This document shows positions 16,424 through 24,546 of a stretch of 48,135 nucleotides of DNA, piece after piece. The DNA lies in the NCBI GenBank assembly GCA_030150135.1, contig JASLGO010000066.1, positions 1 to 48,135 on the forward strand, written 5' to 3'. Source of the stretch: Aquirhabdus sp. Lineage in GTDB: Bacteria > Pseudomonadota > Gammaproteobacteria > Pseudomonadales > Moraxellaceae. A program made the position numbers and the translations under genes. The first letter of the stretch is position 1. Each line of letters opens with the position of its first letter. The notes below the pieces were generated by a model. The model was not told the origin of the DNA and did no database searches. It saw only the letters and a list, made by a program, of their open reading frames with translations.

Positions 16424-17548
16424 TTAGGCCTGAAGAACCTGAGATAACGCTTCTAGGAAGCGTTTGTTTTCCGTAAATGTACCGATCGAAACACGGATAT
16501 ATTCAGGCATGCCGTAACCCGCAATTGGACGCACAATCACACCGAGTTTGAGTAAGTCCTGAAATACTTTTGTACCCTGACGCTCAACATCTGTATTTAC
16601 GCAAATACTCAAGAAATTAGCACGAGAAGGAATCCACGATAGACCCAACGCTGCACAACCCGCCTCTAATTGCGACATGCCAGCATGATTCAAAGTACGT
16701 GTTTGATTCAGGAAATCTTGGTCACTAAGTGCCGCTGTTGCCGCCGCCAACGCAAAAGAGTTGACGTTAAATGGCTGGCGTACACGATTAATCAAATCTG
16801 TGATTGCAGACGATGCCAATGCAAAACCAACACGCAGAGACGCCAAGCCATAGGCTTTAGAAAAAGTACGGCTAATCAATAAATTGGAGTATCGCTCCAA
16901 GAATTTAATACTATTAAAATATTCTGGGAAATATTCAACGTAGGCTTCATCAAGTACCACTAAAACTTGGGATGGTACGACGCGCATAAATGCAGCAAAG
17001 TCGTCCTCAGTGAACCACGTCCCTGTCGGATTATTTGGATTTGCAAGGAAAATAACGCTGGTATCTTCACGCACTGCATTTGCCATCGCAATCAGATCAT
17101 GACCAAAGTCTTTTGCAGGTACTTCAATACCTATTGCACCAACAGCTTGTGTTGCAAGCGCATACACGGCAAACGCATGTTGACTATAGATCACTGTATT
17201 TTCAGGTGATACAAACGTACGAGCAACCAATTCTAAAATATCATTAGAACCATTACCCAAGGTGATTTGCGACATTTCTACATCAAAGACTTCGACAATT
17301 TTTTCTTTGAGTTTAAAGCCACTGCCATCGGGATAGCGTCCTACATCGGCAAGCTCATCACGCACCGCCTGCGTTGCAAGCGGAGAACAGCCGAGTGGAT
17401 TTTCATTACTTGCCAGTTTGACAATATTATCTAAACCCAGCTCACGCTTGAGTTCATCAATCGGTTTACCCGTCTGATATGGCGCGATATTAGCAATGCC
17501 TTGATTGGCTGGTTGGATTGAAGGTGATGCAGAATTTTCAGCTGACAT
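16424..17548 (-). CDS. hisC: Aminotransferase of the HisC family (histidinol-phosphate / aromatic)
   Basis: This 374-residue protein is a fold-type I PLP aminotransferase. It shows LASNENPLG at 45-53, NPNNPTG at 170-176, DEAYVEY near 200-206 and the PLP lysine K231 in SRTFSKAYGLASLRVG. Its place between pheA and tyrA-aroA matches the hisC2 (hisH-b) member of the aromatic supraoperon known in pseudomonads, whose product transaminates aromatic keto acids and also imidazole-acetol phosphate. I therefore infer a role mainly in phenylalanine and tyrosine synthesis. The flexible N-terminus (~20 residues) may mean that the true start is as drawn but poorly conserved. Confidence 0.92.
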   Translation of the reverse strand: MSAENSASPSIQPANQGIANIAPYQTGKPIDELKRELGLDNIVKLASNENPLGCSPLATQAVRDELADVGRYPDGSGFKLKEKIVEVFDVEMSQITLGNGSNDILELVARTFVSPENTVIYSQHAFAVYALATQAVGAIGIEVPAKDFGHDLIAMANAVREDTSVIFLANPNNPTGTWFTEDDFAAFMRVVPSQVLVVLDEAYVEYFPEYFNSIKFLERYSNLLISRTFSKAYGLASLRVGFALASSAITDLINRVRQPFNVNSFALAAATAALSDQDFLNQTRTLNHAGMSQLEAGCAALGLSWIPSRANFLSICVNTDVERQGTKVFQDLLKLGVIVRPIAGYGMPEYIRVSIGTFTENKRFLEALSQVLQA

Positions 17549-17581
17549 TTTTTATTCCACTTAAATCTTGATTTGAATCTG

Positions 17582-17706
17582 AATGCTTTTCTCCTTCCCC
17601 TTCAAGGGGAAGGTCGGGATGGGGATGGTTTTTAAAAGTAGCAAAATCAAAACCATCCCCTTCTAAATCATCCCCTTGAAGGGGAAGACTTCACAGCAAA
17701 AGCATT
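17582..17706. repeat. Nested inverted-repeat element between pheA and hisC
   Basis: The spacer is one large imperfect palindrome. The outer ends aatgctttt (17582-17590) and aaaagcatt (17698-17706) mirror each other. The inner arms ttccccttcaagggga and its reverse complement match over 16 bases. The innermost ggggatggtttt (17621-17632) mirrors aaaaccatcccc (17649-17660) over 12 bases. A 10-base non-matching segment separates the two paired blocks on each side. The structure looks like a REP pair or a short MITE. Confidence 0.7.
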
Positions 17707-17709
17707 TCT

Positions 17710-18855
17710 TTACAACACTGCTTTCGGATAAGACCCCAACACGCGCAGTTCTTTCACAGTTGTCCGAATTTCATCTAATGCCGCACGGACATGTGGTTCA
17801 TCTTGATGACCGAGCAAATCAATGAAGAACACATATGCCCATTTATCAGGCAAGGCTGGACGTGTTTCGATACTGGTCAATGAAATTCCATGTTTAGCAA
17901 ACGGTTGCAGAATATCCAATAACGCACCAGCTTTATCGTGCGCTGCAATCAGTAATGAGGTTTTATCTTCGCCACTGACAGGCACAGCTTCACGACCAAT
18001 GATCAGGAAGCGCGTTGTATTGTTGGGATTATCTTCAATCTTGGCATGTAGAATCGTGAGGTCGTATTCTTTCGCAGCCACTTCACCCGCAATCGCGGCG
18101 GAATGCCACTCACTTTTGATCTTGCGTGCAGCTTCAGCATTTGAACTCACCGCAACACGTTCAGCTTTTGGGAAGTGACCATCCAACCATTTGCGACATT
18201 GCGCCAATGATTGTTGATGTGAATAAATCCGAGTAATTCCTTCGACACGTGTCGTATTACTAATTAATAAATTCTGATGAATTCGTAATTCCACTTCACC
18301 AATAATATTCAAAGACGATGCAATAAAACTATCTAACGTATGATTCACCACACCTTCAGATGAGTTCTCAATCGGCACAACGCCATAATGCGCATTGCCC
18401 GACTCAACTTCACGGAATACTTCATCGATATTCGCAATCGGCACAGTCACCGCATCTGCACCAAAATGCTTGAGCGCCGCAGCTTGAGTAAATGTACCTT
18501 GTGGCCCTAAATAAGCGACCGTTTGTGGTGCTTCCAGTGCCAGACACGCCGACATAATTTCACGAAAAATACGTGCGACCGTTTCACCTGCTAGAGGCCC
18601 TTCATTACGCGCCATCACTGCACGCAGGACTTGCGCTTCGCGTTCAGGACGGTAAAACAACGGATGCGTTTCATTGGTTTTCTTAGAAATCGCAACGTAT
18701 TCAGCAAGCGTTGCACGCTCATTCAGCAAGCGATGAATTTCTTGATCAACCGCGTCAATTTGCGTACGAATTTGATCCAATGTTGGTTTAGGTGAATTAA
18801 AAAGCCAACCGCCCTTTGCACCGCCGCTCGAACCTGATGTCGTGTTGTCGCTCAT
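17710..18855 (-). CDS. pheA: Chorismate mutase / prephenate dehydratase (P-protein)
   Basis: This 381-residue bifunctional enzyme converts chorismate to prephenate and then phenylpyruvate. Residues ~24-105 are the AroQ-type chorismate mutase (LDQIRTQIDAVDQEIHRLL, KK in the core). Residues ~112-288 are prephenate dehydratase with YLGPQGTF, PIENSSEG and the catalytic TRF at 281-283. Residues ~297-375 are an ACT regulatory domain with GALLDIL at 310-316 and ETRP at 330-333, so feedback control by phenylalanine is likely. The first ~22 residues are glycine- and serine-rich and not part of the family core. It is the first gene of the leftward aromatic block. Confidence 0.97.
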   Translation of the reverse strand: MSDNTTSGSSGGAKGGWLFNSPKPTLDQIRTQIDAVDQEIHRLLNERATLAEYVAISKKTNETHPLFYRPEREAQVLRAVMARNEGPLAGETVARIFREIMSACLALEAPQTVAYLGPQGTFTQAAALKHFGADAVTVPIANIDEVFREVESGNAHYGVVPIENSSEGVVNHTLDSFIASSLNIIGEVELRIHQNLLISNTTRVEGITRIYSHQQSLAQCRKWLDGHFPKAERVAVSSNAEAARKIKSEWHSAAIAGEVAAKEYDLTILHAKIEDNPNNTTRFLIIGREAVPVSGEDKTSLLIAAHDKAGALLDILQPFAKHGISLTSIETRPALPDKWAYVFFIDLLGHQDEPHVRAALDEIRTTVKELRVLGSYPKAVL

Positions 18856-19103
18856 CAGCGTTATTTCCTTTCTTGATCGATGATGATTGGTAAAGTGAAC
18901 TGTTGCTCGCAGACAAAAAGAGATTGCGATTCAATCAACTTATTCATCGGCTTAATGAGCATATTGTCATTCACAGTTAAAAATTAGACGTAAGTGTAGC
19001 AAAAAAACGACTTAACGACTGAAAAGAAGCTGTCAAAACATCATCAAACCTGTCTAAAATCGAGGAAATCTTTTTATCAGAATAACGTCACGAGTAATTC
19101 AAC

Positions 19104-20099
19104 ATGAGCCAAACATCTTCAGCAACCTTATTAAGCCAACTACAATCCATGACTACAGTTGTTGCAGATACAGGCGACCTTACCGCCATTGAGCAATTTC
19201 GACCGATTGACGCAACCACCAATCCTTCGCTGATTACCGCTGCGGCATCATTACCATCGAATCTACCGCTCATTGAAGATGCGCTGCGCGATGCACGTGT
19301 AGAAGGGCTTGTTGATGATGCAATGGTTGACCGTGCAATTGACTTATTAACTGTCCGCTTAGGATTGGAAATTCTCAAACTGATTAAAGGTCGCGTATCA
19401 ACCGAAGTCGATGCTCGTCTGTCCTACGATACTGATGAAACGATTAGCAAAGCCCGTGAGTTGATCGCACTGTATAAAAAAGCAGGCATTGATCAATCAC
19501 GCATCCTGATTAAAATTGCGGCAACATGGGAAGGCATTCAAGCGGCTCAAGCACTCGAAAAAGAAGGCATTCACTGCAATCTCACACTGATTTTTGGTCT
19601 GCATCAAGCCGTTGCTTGCGCACACGCCGATGTGACCTTGATTTCCCCATTTGTGGGTCGAATTTTGGATTGGTACAAAAAGCACGAAGGCAAAGACAGC
19701 TATCCAATCGAACTTGATCCAGGCGTGCTATCCGTCCGTGAAATCTATGCCTATTACAAACAACACAATCATAAAACCGAAGTCATGGGTGCAAGTTTCC
19801 GCAGCATGGCTCAAGTCACGGCATTGGCAGGTTGCGATTTGCTGACCATTTCACCAGCCCTACTGGCTGAATTAGCAAAAGAAACTGGAAATTTGCCAAT
19901 TCAATTGTCGCTTGAAAATGCGAAGCTCAAACCTGTTAATGCCATTACTTTGACGGAAGAAACCTTCACAACACTGCATAACAACAACCTCATGGCATTT
20001 GAGTTATTGCAAGCAGGAATTGATGGTTTCGTCAAAGCACGCGAGCAACTGACCATCCAATTACGTCAAATCGCAGGTATTGCAGATATTCAGCCATAA
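19104..20099 (+). CDS. tal: Transaldolase (TalB type)
   Basis: This 331-residue enzyme transfers a dihydroxyacetone unit in the non-oxidative pentose phosphate pathway. It shows DATTNPSL at 36-43, the Schiff-base lysine K137 in ILIKIAATWEGI, CNLTLIFG near 160, and GASFR in the second half. Length fits the classical TalB subfamily (about 317). A possible promoter upstream is TGTCAA (19031) with TAAAAT (19055), 18-base spacing. The 248-base spacer to divergent pheA holds nothing else clear. The DUF445 gene follows after 48 bases. Confidence 0.96.
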   Translation: MSQTSSATLLSQLQSMTTVVADTGDLTAIEQFRPIDATTNPSLITAAASLPSNLPLIEDALRDARVEGLVDDAMVDRAIDLLTVRLGLEILKLIKGRVSTEVDARLSYDTDETISKARELIALYKKAGIDQSRILIKIAATWEGIQAAQALEKEGIHCNLTLIFGLHQAVACAHADVTLISPFVGRILDWYKKHEGKDSYPIELDPGVLSVREIYAYYKQHNHKTEVMGASFRSMAQVTALAGCDLLTISPALLAELAKETGNLPIQLSLENAKLKPVNAITLTEETFTTLHNNNLMAFELLQAGIDGFVKAREQLTIQLRQIAGIADIQP

Positions 20100-20147
20100 A
20101 TGATTATTTCTTAATAAATAAGATAAAAGCCTCTAGGAGCAGCATCG

Positions 20148-21455
20148 TTGAATTCACAGCTTAGCCCTGAATTAAACCTCACAAGAAACAAACGTATCGC
20201 CACGCTCCTACTGGTTTCTATGGTCGTTTTCTGGATAGTTTTATTATTATCCAGCCGTCAATTTCCAAACTACGCAGGCATCATTCATATTTTAACGCTC
20301 GGTGCAGAAGCTGGTGTGGTGGGTGGATTGGCGGATTGGTATGCGATTACGGTGCTGTTCCGCGATCCGTTTAAACATATTTGGGTTCCTAGTTTTATTC
20401 GTGAACACACTGAGATTATTCCGCGAAACAAAGCTCGAATTGCAGAATCCATGGGACGTTTTGTTCAAGAAAACTTTCTTGCACCACAAATTGTGCGTAG
20501 CAAGCTTGAAGTCATTGATATGACTTTGTACGTCGCAAATTGGCTCTCTGAACCGGCCAATGCTCGTATGCTTGCAGGTGAACTTAAACGGTTAGTGCCT
20601 CGTTTTCTAAAAATTTCACAAAATGAAGCCATTAGTCAGTTTATTCAACAAAGTACGATTGAATGGTTTAGTGAAACACCGATGAATCAAGCTGTTTCAC
20701 GCACCATGAAAGCAGTCTTTGATAATAAAATTCACAATGACGTCATTCACCTGGCGTTAAGTAGTGCCGATAATTGGATTCATACCAACCCTCAGTATGC
20801 TGAAGAAATTATTCAAAAGATTCTTGATGAAACAGGTGTTTTCGGACACTTATCTCGTGGAGCAAATCTGCTTGGTTTTGATGTCAAACGAAATGTCGTT
20901 TGGGGTGTACTACGGACGATTCGCGACTTAAATACGCAACCTGATCATCCTATTCACTTGATGCTGAATCATTCGATTGCCCAATGGATGACCGCCTTGC
21001 AAGATGACGACTCCGAAGAGTCGAAAAAACTGGAAGCCCTTAAACAAAGTCTCGTTCAATCTCCAACGGTAGTGGCTTTCGGCTTCCATATTTACGAAAG
21101 TATTATCCAAGGGATTATTGACGATCTTGAAACTAAAGAGTCTGCGATTAGCAATAGTCTACAAGGCTTTATGATCCGCATCGGCTCTCAACTCAAAGAT
21201 GATACTCAAGTGAGAAATGCGCTCAATTTAGAAATTGCTGATTTTGCTGAATACGCAGCAGATCGTTACGCCGATACCGTAATTCAATATATCAGTGAAC
21301 AAATCCATAATTGGGATACCCGCGACATGATCGGCAAGATTGAATCCGAAGTCGGTGGCGATTTGCACATGATTCGGGTCAATGGTGTCGTCGTTGGTTT
21401 TATGATTGGGATTATTTTGGGTTTGATTCGATTTGCGATTGATGGGATTGGATAA
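20148..21455 (+). CDS. DUF445 family membrane protein
   Basis: The protein has 435 residues and starts at a TTG at 20148, chosen because AGGAG lies eight bases upstream and no better ATG precedes the conserved N-terminus. An N-terminal membrane helix (~17-35) is followed by the DUF445 signature GAEAGVVGGLADWYAITVLFRDP, a long soluble helical middle and a C-terminal membrane helix (VVVGFMIGIILGLIRFAID). The family is related to E. coli YjiN and has no assigned biochemical role. Neighbours tal and the acyl-CoA ligase run the same way but offer no functional hint. Confidence 0.9.
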   Translation: MNSQLSPELNLTRNKRIATLLLVSMVVFWIVLLLSSRQFPNYAGIIHILTLGAEAGVVGGLADWYAITVLFRDPFKHIWVPSFIREHTEIIPRNKARIAESMGRFVQENFLAPQIVRSKLEVIDMTLYVANWLSEPANARMLAGELKRLVPRFLKISQNEAISQFIQQSTIEWFSETPMNQAVSRTMKAVFDNKIHNDVIHLALSSADNWIHTNPQYAEEIIQKILDETGVFGHLSRGANLLGFDVKRNVVWGVLRTIRDLNTQPDHPIHLMLNHSIAQWMTALQDDDSEESKKLEALKQSLVQSPTVVAFGFHIYESIIQGIIDDLETKESAISNSLQGFMIRIGSQLKDDTQVRNALNLEIADFAEYAADRYADTVIQYISEQIHNWDTRDMIGKIESEVGGDLHMIRVNGVVVGFMIGIILGLIRFAIDGIG

Positions 21456-21513
21456 ATCCCTTTCAGATATAAGATAAAACTTTTATTTTAAACACTTACG
21501 GAAGAGAAAAATC

Positions 21514-23145
21514 ATGAGCATGATGCAACAACCACTCCTCATTTCATCCCTCATCGAACACGCGATTGTGTCTCACCCTGACGCTGAGATTGTCAGCCGC
21601 CAAGTCGAAGGTGGGATTTTTCGCTATACCTACGGACAAGCCGCAGCGCGTGCAAAACAAGTTGCCAATGCACTCACGCAAAAATTAAATATCAAAATCG
21701 GTGATCGCGTTGGGACACTGGCATGGAACACGCATCGTCATTATGAATTGTATTTTGGCATTTCAGGCATCGGAGCAATTACCCACACCATCAATCCTCG
21801 CCTCTTTCCTGAACAAATTATCTATATTATTAATCACGCGGCAGATCGTTTTATTTTTGTCGATTTAACCTTTGTTCCACTGCTTGACGCTGTTGCTGAA
21901 CATATCAAAAAAGTCGAAGGTATCGTTGTCCTCACCGATAAAGCGCACATGCCAACGAGCAGTAAATTGCCCAATCTCATCTGCTACGAAGACCTGATTG
22001 CCTACATGCCAACGACCTTTGACTGGCCATTACTCGATGAAAACAGCGGCGCAGCGTTGTGCTACACCTCTGGCACAACAGGCAATCCTAAAGGCGTGAT
22101 GTACACTCATCGCTCAACCGTGCTCCATGCGATTGCCGCAGTGCAAAAAAATGCACTCAATATTGATGAAGAAAGCATCCTACTCCCCGTCGTTCCAATG
22201 TTCCACGTCAATGCTTGGGGCACACCGTATGCCGCAACCATGGTTGGCGCAAAGTTAGTCTTCCCTGCACATGGGATGGATGGCGCTTCGCTCTACGAAC
22301 TGATCAATGGTGAACAAGCCAATCTACTGCTTGGCGTACCAACCATTTGGTTAGGTCTACTTAATTACCTCGATCAAATTAATGCGACATTGACCTCGGT
22401 TAAAAATGTCGTCGTTGGCGGTGCAGCAGCACCTCTTTCCATGATCAAAGCATTCCAAGAAAAACATGATGCGTTCCTCATTCACGCATGGGGAATGACC
22501 GAACTCAGCCCACTTGGCACCGTCAATAGCATGACGCGTGCAATGGCAAAATTGCCTTTAGAACAACGTTATCAAAAACAACTAAAACAAGGTCGTTCTG
22601 TTTACGGCATTGAAATGAAAATTGTTGATGATGCTGGCAATGAGCTGCCACGCGATGGTCATGCGTTTGGCTCTCTCCTAGTTCGCGGTCCTTGGGTTGT
22701 CGATAGTTATTATCTCAACGACGACAAAAAATCCTTTATTGACGGTTGGTTTGATACAGGTGATGTCGCCACGATTGACCCTGAAAACACCATGCAAATC
22801 GTAGATCGCGCAAAAGACGTGATCAAATCAGGCGGCGAATGGATCAGCTCGATTGATTTAGAAAATGCCGCGGTTGGTCATCCTGCACTGAAAGAATGCT
22901 GTGTAATTGGGGTCTATCATCCGAAATGGGATGAACGTCCACTGTTACTCGCCATCAAAAAAGAAGGTGCAACGGTTACTGCTGCTGAAGTGATTACTTT
23001 CTTGGCAGATAAAGTCGCCAAATGGCAATTGCCTGATGCTGTTGTATTTGTCGATGAGCTTCCTCATACCGCGACAGGTAAACTGCTCAAAACAGGCGTT
23101 CGTGAAACGTATAAGAATTATTTGGTGGAGAATGGGCTGGTTTAG
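21514..23145 (+). CDS. Fatty-acyl-CoA ligase (AMP-binding, AlkK-like)
   Basis: This 543-residue adenylate-forming enzyme should activate a fatty acid to its CoA thioester. The phosphate-binding loop YTSGTTGNPKG is at 184-194. WGMTELSP, GWFDTGDVA and the hinge follow, and the catalytic C-terminal lysine is K523 in ATGKLLKT. Motifs such as MFHVNAWG and GGEWISS are usual in the medium/long-chain AlkK-type group, so a medium-chain preference is likely but unproven. The first two methionines (MSMM) leave the start uncertain by three codons. A hairpin that includes the stop codon follows. Confidence 0.88.
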   Translation: MSMMQQPLLISSLIEHAIVSHPDAEIVSRQVEGGIFRYTYGQAAARAKQVANALTQKLNIKIGDRVGTLAWNTHRHYELYFGISGIGAITHTINPRLFPEQIIYIINHAADRFIFVDLTFVPLLDAVAEHIKKVEGIVVLTDKAHMPTSSKLPNLICYEDLIAYMPTTFDWPLLDENSGAALCYTSGTTGNPKGVMYTHRSTVLHAIAAVQKNALNIDEESILLPVVPMFHVNAWGTPYAATMVGAKLVFPAHGMDGASLYELINGEQANLLLGVPTIWLGLLNYLDQINATLTSVKNVVVGGAAAPLSMIKAFQEKHDAFLIHAWGMTELSPLGTVNSMTRAMAKLPLEQRYQKQLKQGRSVYGIEMKIVDDAGNELPRDGHAFGSLLVRGPWVVDSYYLNDDKKSFIDGWFDTGDVATIDPENTMQIVDRAKDVIKSGGEWISSIDLENAAVGHPALKECCVIGVYHPKWDERPLLLAIKKEGATVTAAEVITFLADKVAKWQLPDAVVFVDELPHTATGKLLKTGVRETYKNYLVENGLV

Positions 23146-23157
23146 ATCAGCCCTTTT
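23134..23157 (+). terminator. Hairpin terminator overlapping the ligase stop codon
   Basis: GGGCTG (23134-23139) pairs with CAGCCC (23148-23153) around an 8-base loop containing the TAG stop, followed by TTTT. The stem is short, so it may only be partly efficient and allow some read-through into the cold-shock gene. Confidence 0.5.
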
Positions 23158-23197
23158 CACGATGATTGAAAAGTAATTTGATAATAAGGTCGATTTA

Positions 23198-23797
23198 ATG
23201 CGCTATGAAGGTGTTTTAAAAAAGTGGAATGAAGAAAAAGGGTTTGGTTTTATCCGTCCAAACCATGGCGGACATGATGTTTTTGTTCACATATCCTCTT
23301 TTCCTAAGGACGGAAATCCACCTCGCCTGAATGAGCGTATTAGTTATGAGTTAATTCAAGAAAATGGCAAAACTAAAGCACATTTTTTAAATCGCCTAGA
23401 TATAACCGTTACACAAACAGCGCAACAGACACCAGAAAAAGTATATCGCAAAACCAAAAAAGCAAAGAAAGAATCAAAAACAGTATCCGTTTTTGCACCC
23501 TTGATCGGCTTAGTGCTATTCGTCACGGTAATTTATGCAGCGTATCAACAATTTCATCGTTATCAATTGGAAAATGCAGAATCCATCAGAACAGAACAAC
23601 TCACAGATCAACCTATCAAAAAATCACAGATAGAGACGACTAATGCTCAATACACTTGTGATGGGCGCACCCATTGTTCACAGATGCACTCATGCGAAGA
23701 AGCAAAATACTTCATCAACCATTGCCCAAACACTCAAATGGACGGCAACCATGACGGCATTCCCTGCGAAGAGCAGCATTGCAAAAATGGTTGGTAA
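23198..23797 (+). CDS. Cold-shock domain, membrane helix and excalibur domain fusion
   Basis: The protein has 199 residues in three parts. Residues 1-67 are a cold-shock OB fold with RNP1 (KGFGFI, 14-19) and RNP2 (VFVHI, 28-32). A lysine-rich linker leads to one membrane helix at about 97-117. Residues ~152-195 form an excalibur-type calcium-binding domain with the cysteine pattern C154, C160, C166, C176, C190, C195 and the DGNHDGIPCE loop. The positive linker suggests that the nucleic-acid-binding part stays in the cytoplasm and the cysteine-rich part faces the periplasm. The role is unknown. The gene converges on brnA with only six bases between stops. Confidence 0.85.
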   Translation: MRYEGVLKKWNEEKGFGFIRPNHGGHDVFVHISSFPKDGNPPRLNERISYELIQENGKTKAHFLNRLDITVTQTAQQTPEKVYRKTKKAKKESKTVSVFAPLIGLVLFVTVIYAAYQQFHRYQLENAESIRTEQLTDQPIKKSQIETTNAQYTCDGRTHCSQMHSCEEAKYFINHCPNTQMDGNHDGIPCEEQHCKNGW

Positions 23798-23803
23798 AAT
23801 GAC

Positions 23804-24127
23804 TTAATGCGACTTTAATTCTTCTCGAATCACCTGACGCAATGTTTCCGTAAATAGCTGCTGTTGCATTGCATCCCTTAATGTTTTATTGATTAACGTC
23901 TGATAACCGCGCTCCCCTGCGCTCGCTCTAAAATAAGCAAGAACATCAGGATCTAAAGTAATACTAATCTTTTGTTTCTTTTGTCCTGACGACACAGCTT
24001 CTTGCCATATTTTTTTATCAACAGATTTTCCAGCCACACGAAATGTAGCCCGATCAAAATCAGTCTGCGTAATTTCAGGATATTCATCTAAATCATCAAC
24101 AGTTTCGGTAGTAGATATCGGTTTCAT
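23804..24127 (-). CDS. brnA: BrnA-type antitoxin
   Basis: This 107-residue protein is the antitoxin partner of brnT, whose frame it overlaps by 32 bases. The acidic N-terminus (TVDDLDEYPEIT) precedes a ribbon-helix-helix-like part at ~52-86 (KISITLDPDVLAYFRASAG, GYQTLINKTLRDAM), the DNA-binding domain expected of BrnA. AAAGG lies upstream of the ATG at 24127, within brnT. In known pairs BrnA both neutralises BrnT and represses the operon, usually as a complex with BrnT. The placement downstream of the toxin gene is the normal BrnTA order. Confidence 0.88.
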   Translation of the reverse strand: MKPISTTETVDDLDEYPEITQTDFDRATFRVAGKSVDKKIWQEAVSSGQKKQKISITLDPDVLAYFRASAGERGYQTLINKTLRDAMQQQLFTETLRQVIREELKSH

Positions 24128-24368
24128 TTCTAGTCGCCTTTCTCATTGAAATAACTCGAATAATGTTATCTGCATCAACATGAACAATCACAATAACTAG
24201 TGCTTGCAGCAGACCTATCGCAACCATACGTTGCTCACCATATGAGGCACGAGTATCTTCAAAAACAACCAATGGATTGTTGAAAACTTGTTCAGCATCT
24301 GCAAAATCCAAACCGTGCTTTGACAAATTAGCAAGCCGCTTACTTTCATCCCAAACAAATTGCATCAC
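24096..24368 (-). CDS. brnT: BrnT-type ribonuclease toxin
   Basis: This 90-residue protein matches the BrnT family of RelE-like RNases: FVWDESKRLANLSKHGLDF at the N-terminus, the EDTRASYGEQRMVAIG middle, then IIRVISMRKATRNETDIYY. The family's conserved basic and C-terminal positions are present (R71, R76, K77, R80, E82, Y86). BrnT toxins halt translation by cutting RNA. No frameshift or loss of key residues is seen, so the module could be active. An AT-rich 178-base spacer upstream probably holds the promoter. Confidence 0.88.
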   Translation of the reverse strand: MMQFVWDESKRLANLSKHGLDFADAEQVFNNPLVVFEDTRASYGEQRMVAIGLLQALVIVIVHVDADNIIRVISMRKATRNETDIYYRNC

Positions 24369-24506
24369 TGATCACTCAACAACATATAGATAATTATACA
24401 TATAAAATTTAATCAAAACAATTCATCAACCATTTAAAAAATATAGTTAATTATTTGATTTTATTAATTTATTTTTAATTCAAAAAAGTCTTATCATTAA
24501 CTTATT

Positions 24507-24535
24507 GCAACTACCGAGAAATCCTCAGTAGTTGC
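24507..24535. terminator. Hairpin downstream of pepN
   Basis: GCAACTACCGAG (24507-24518) pairs with CTCAGTAGTTGC (24524-24535), 11 of 12 matching plus a G-T wobble when read on the minus strand, with a 5-base loop. It starts 12 bases after the pepN stop. No T-run follows directly on the minus strand, so it may be an attenuating or RNA-stabilising hairpin rather than a classical terminator. The rest of the spacer is AT-rich. Confidence 0.45.
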
Positions 24536-24546
24536 TTACTCGCAAC

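Noticed and set aside
24369..24506. AT-rich stretch before brnT as a possible origin or integration site
   Set aside because: No iterons, DnaA boxes, tRNA or direct repeats are visible; it is probably only the brnTA promoter region.
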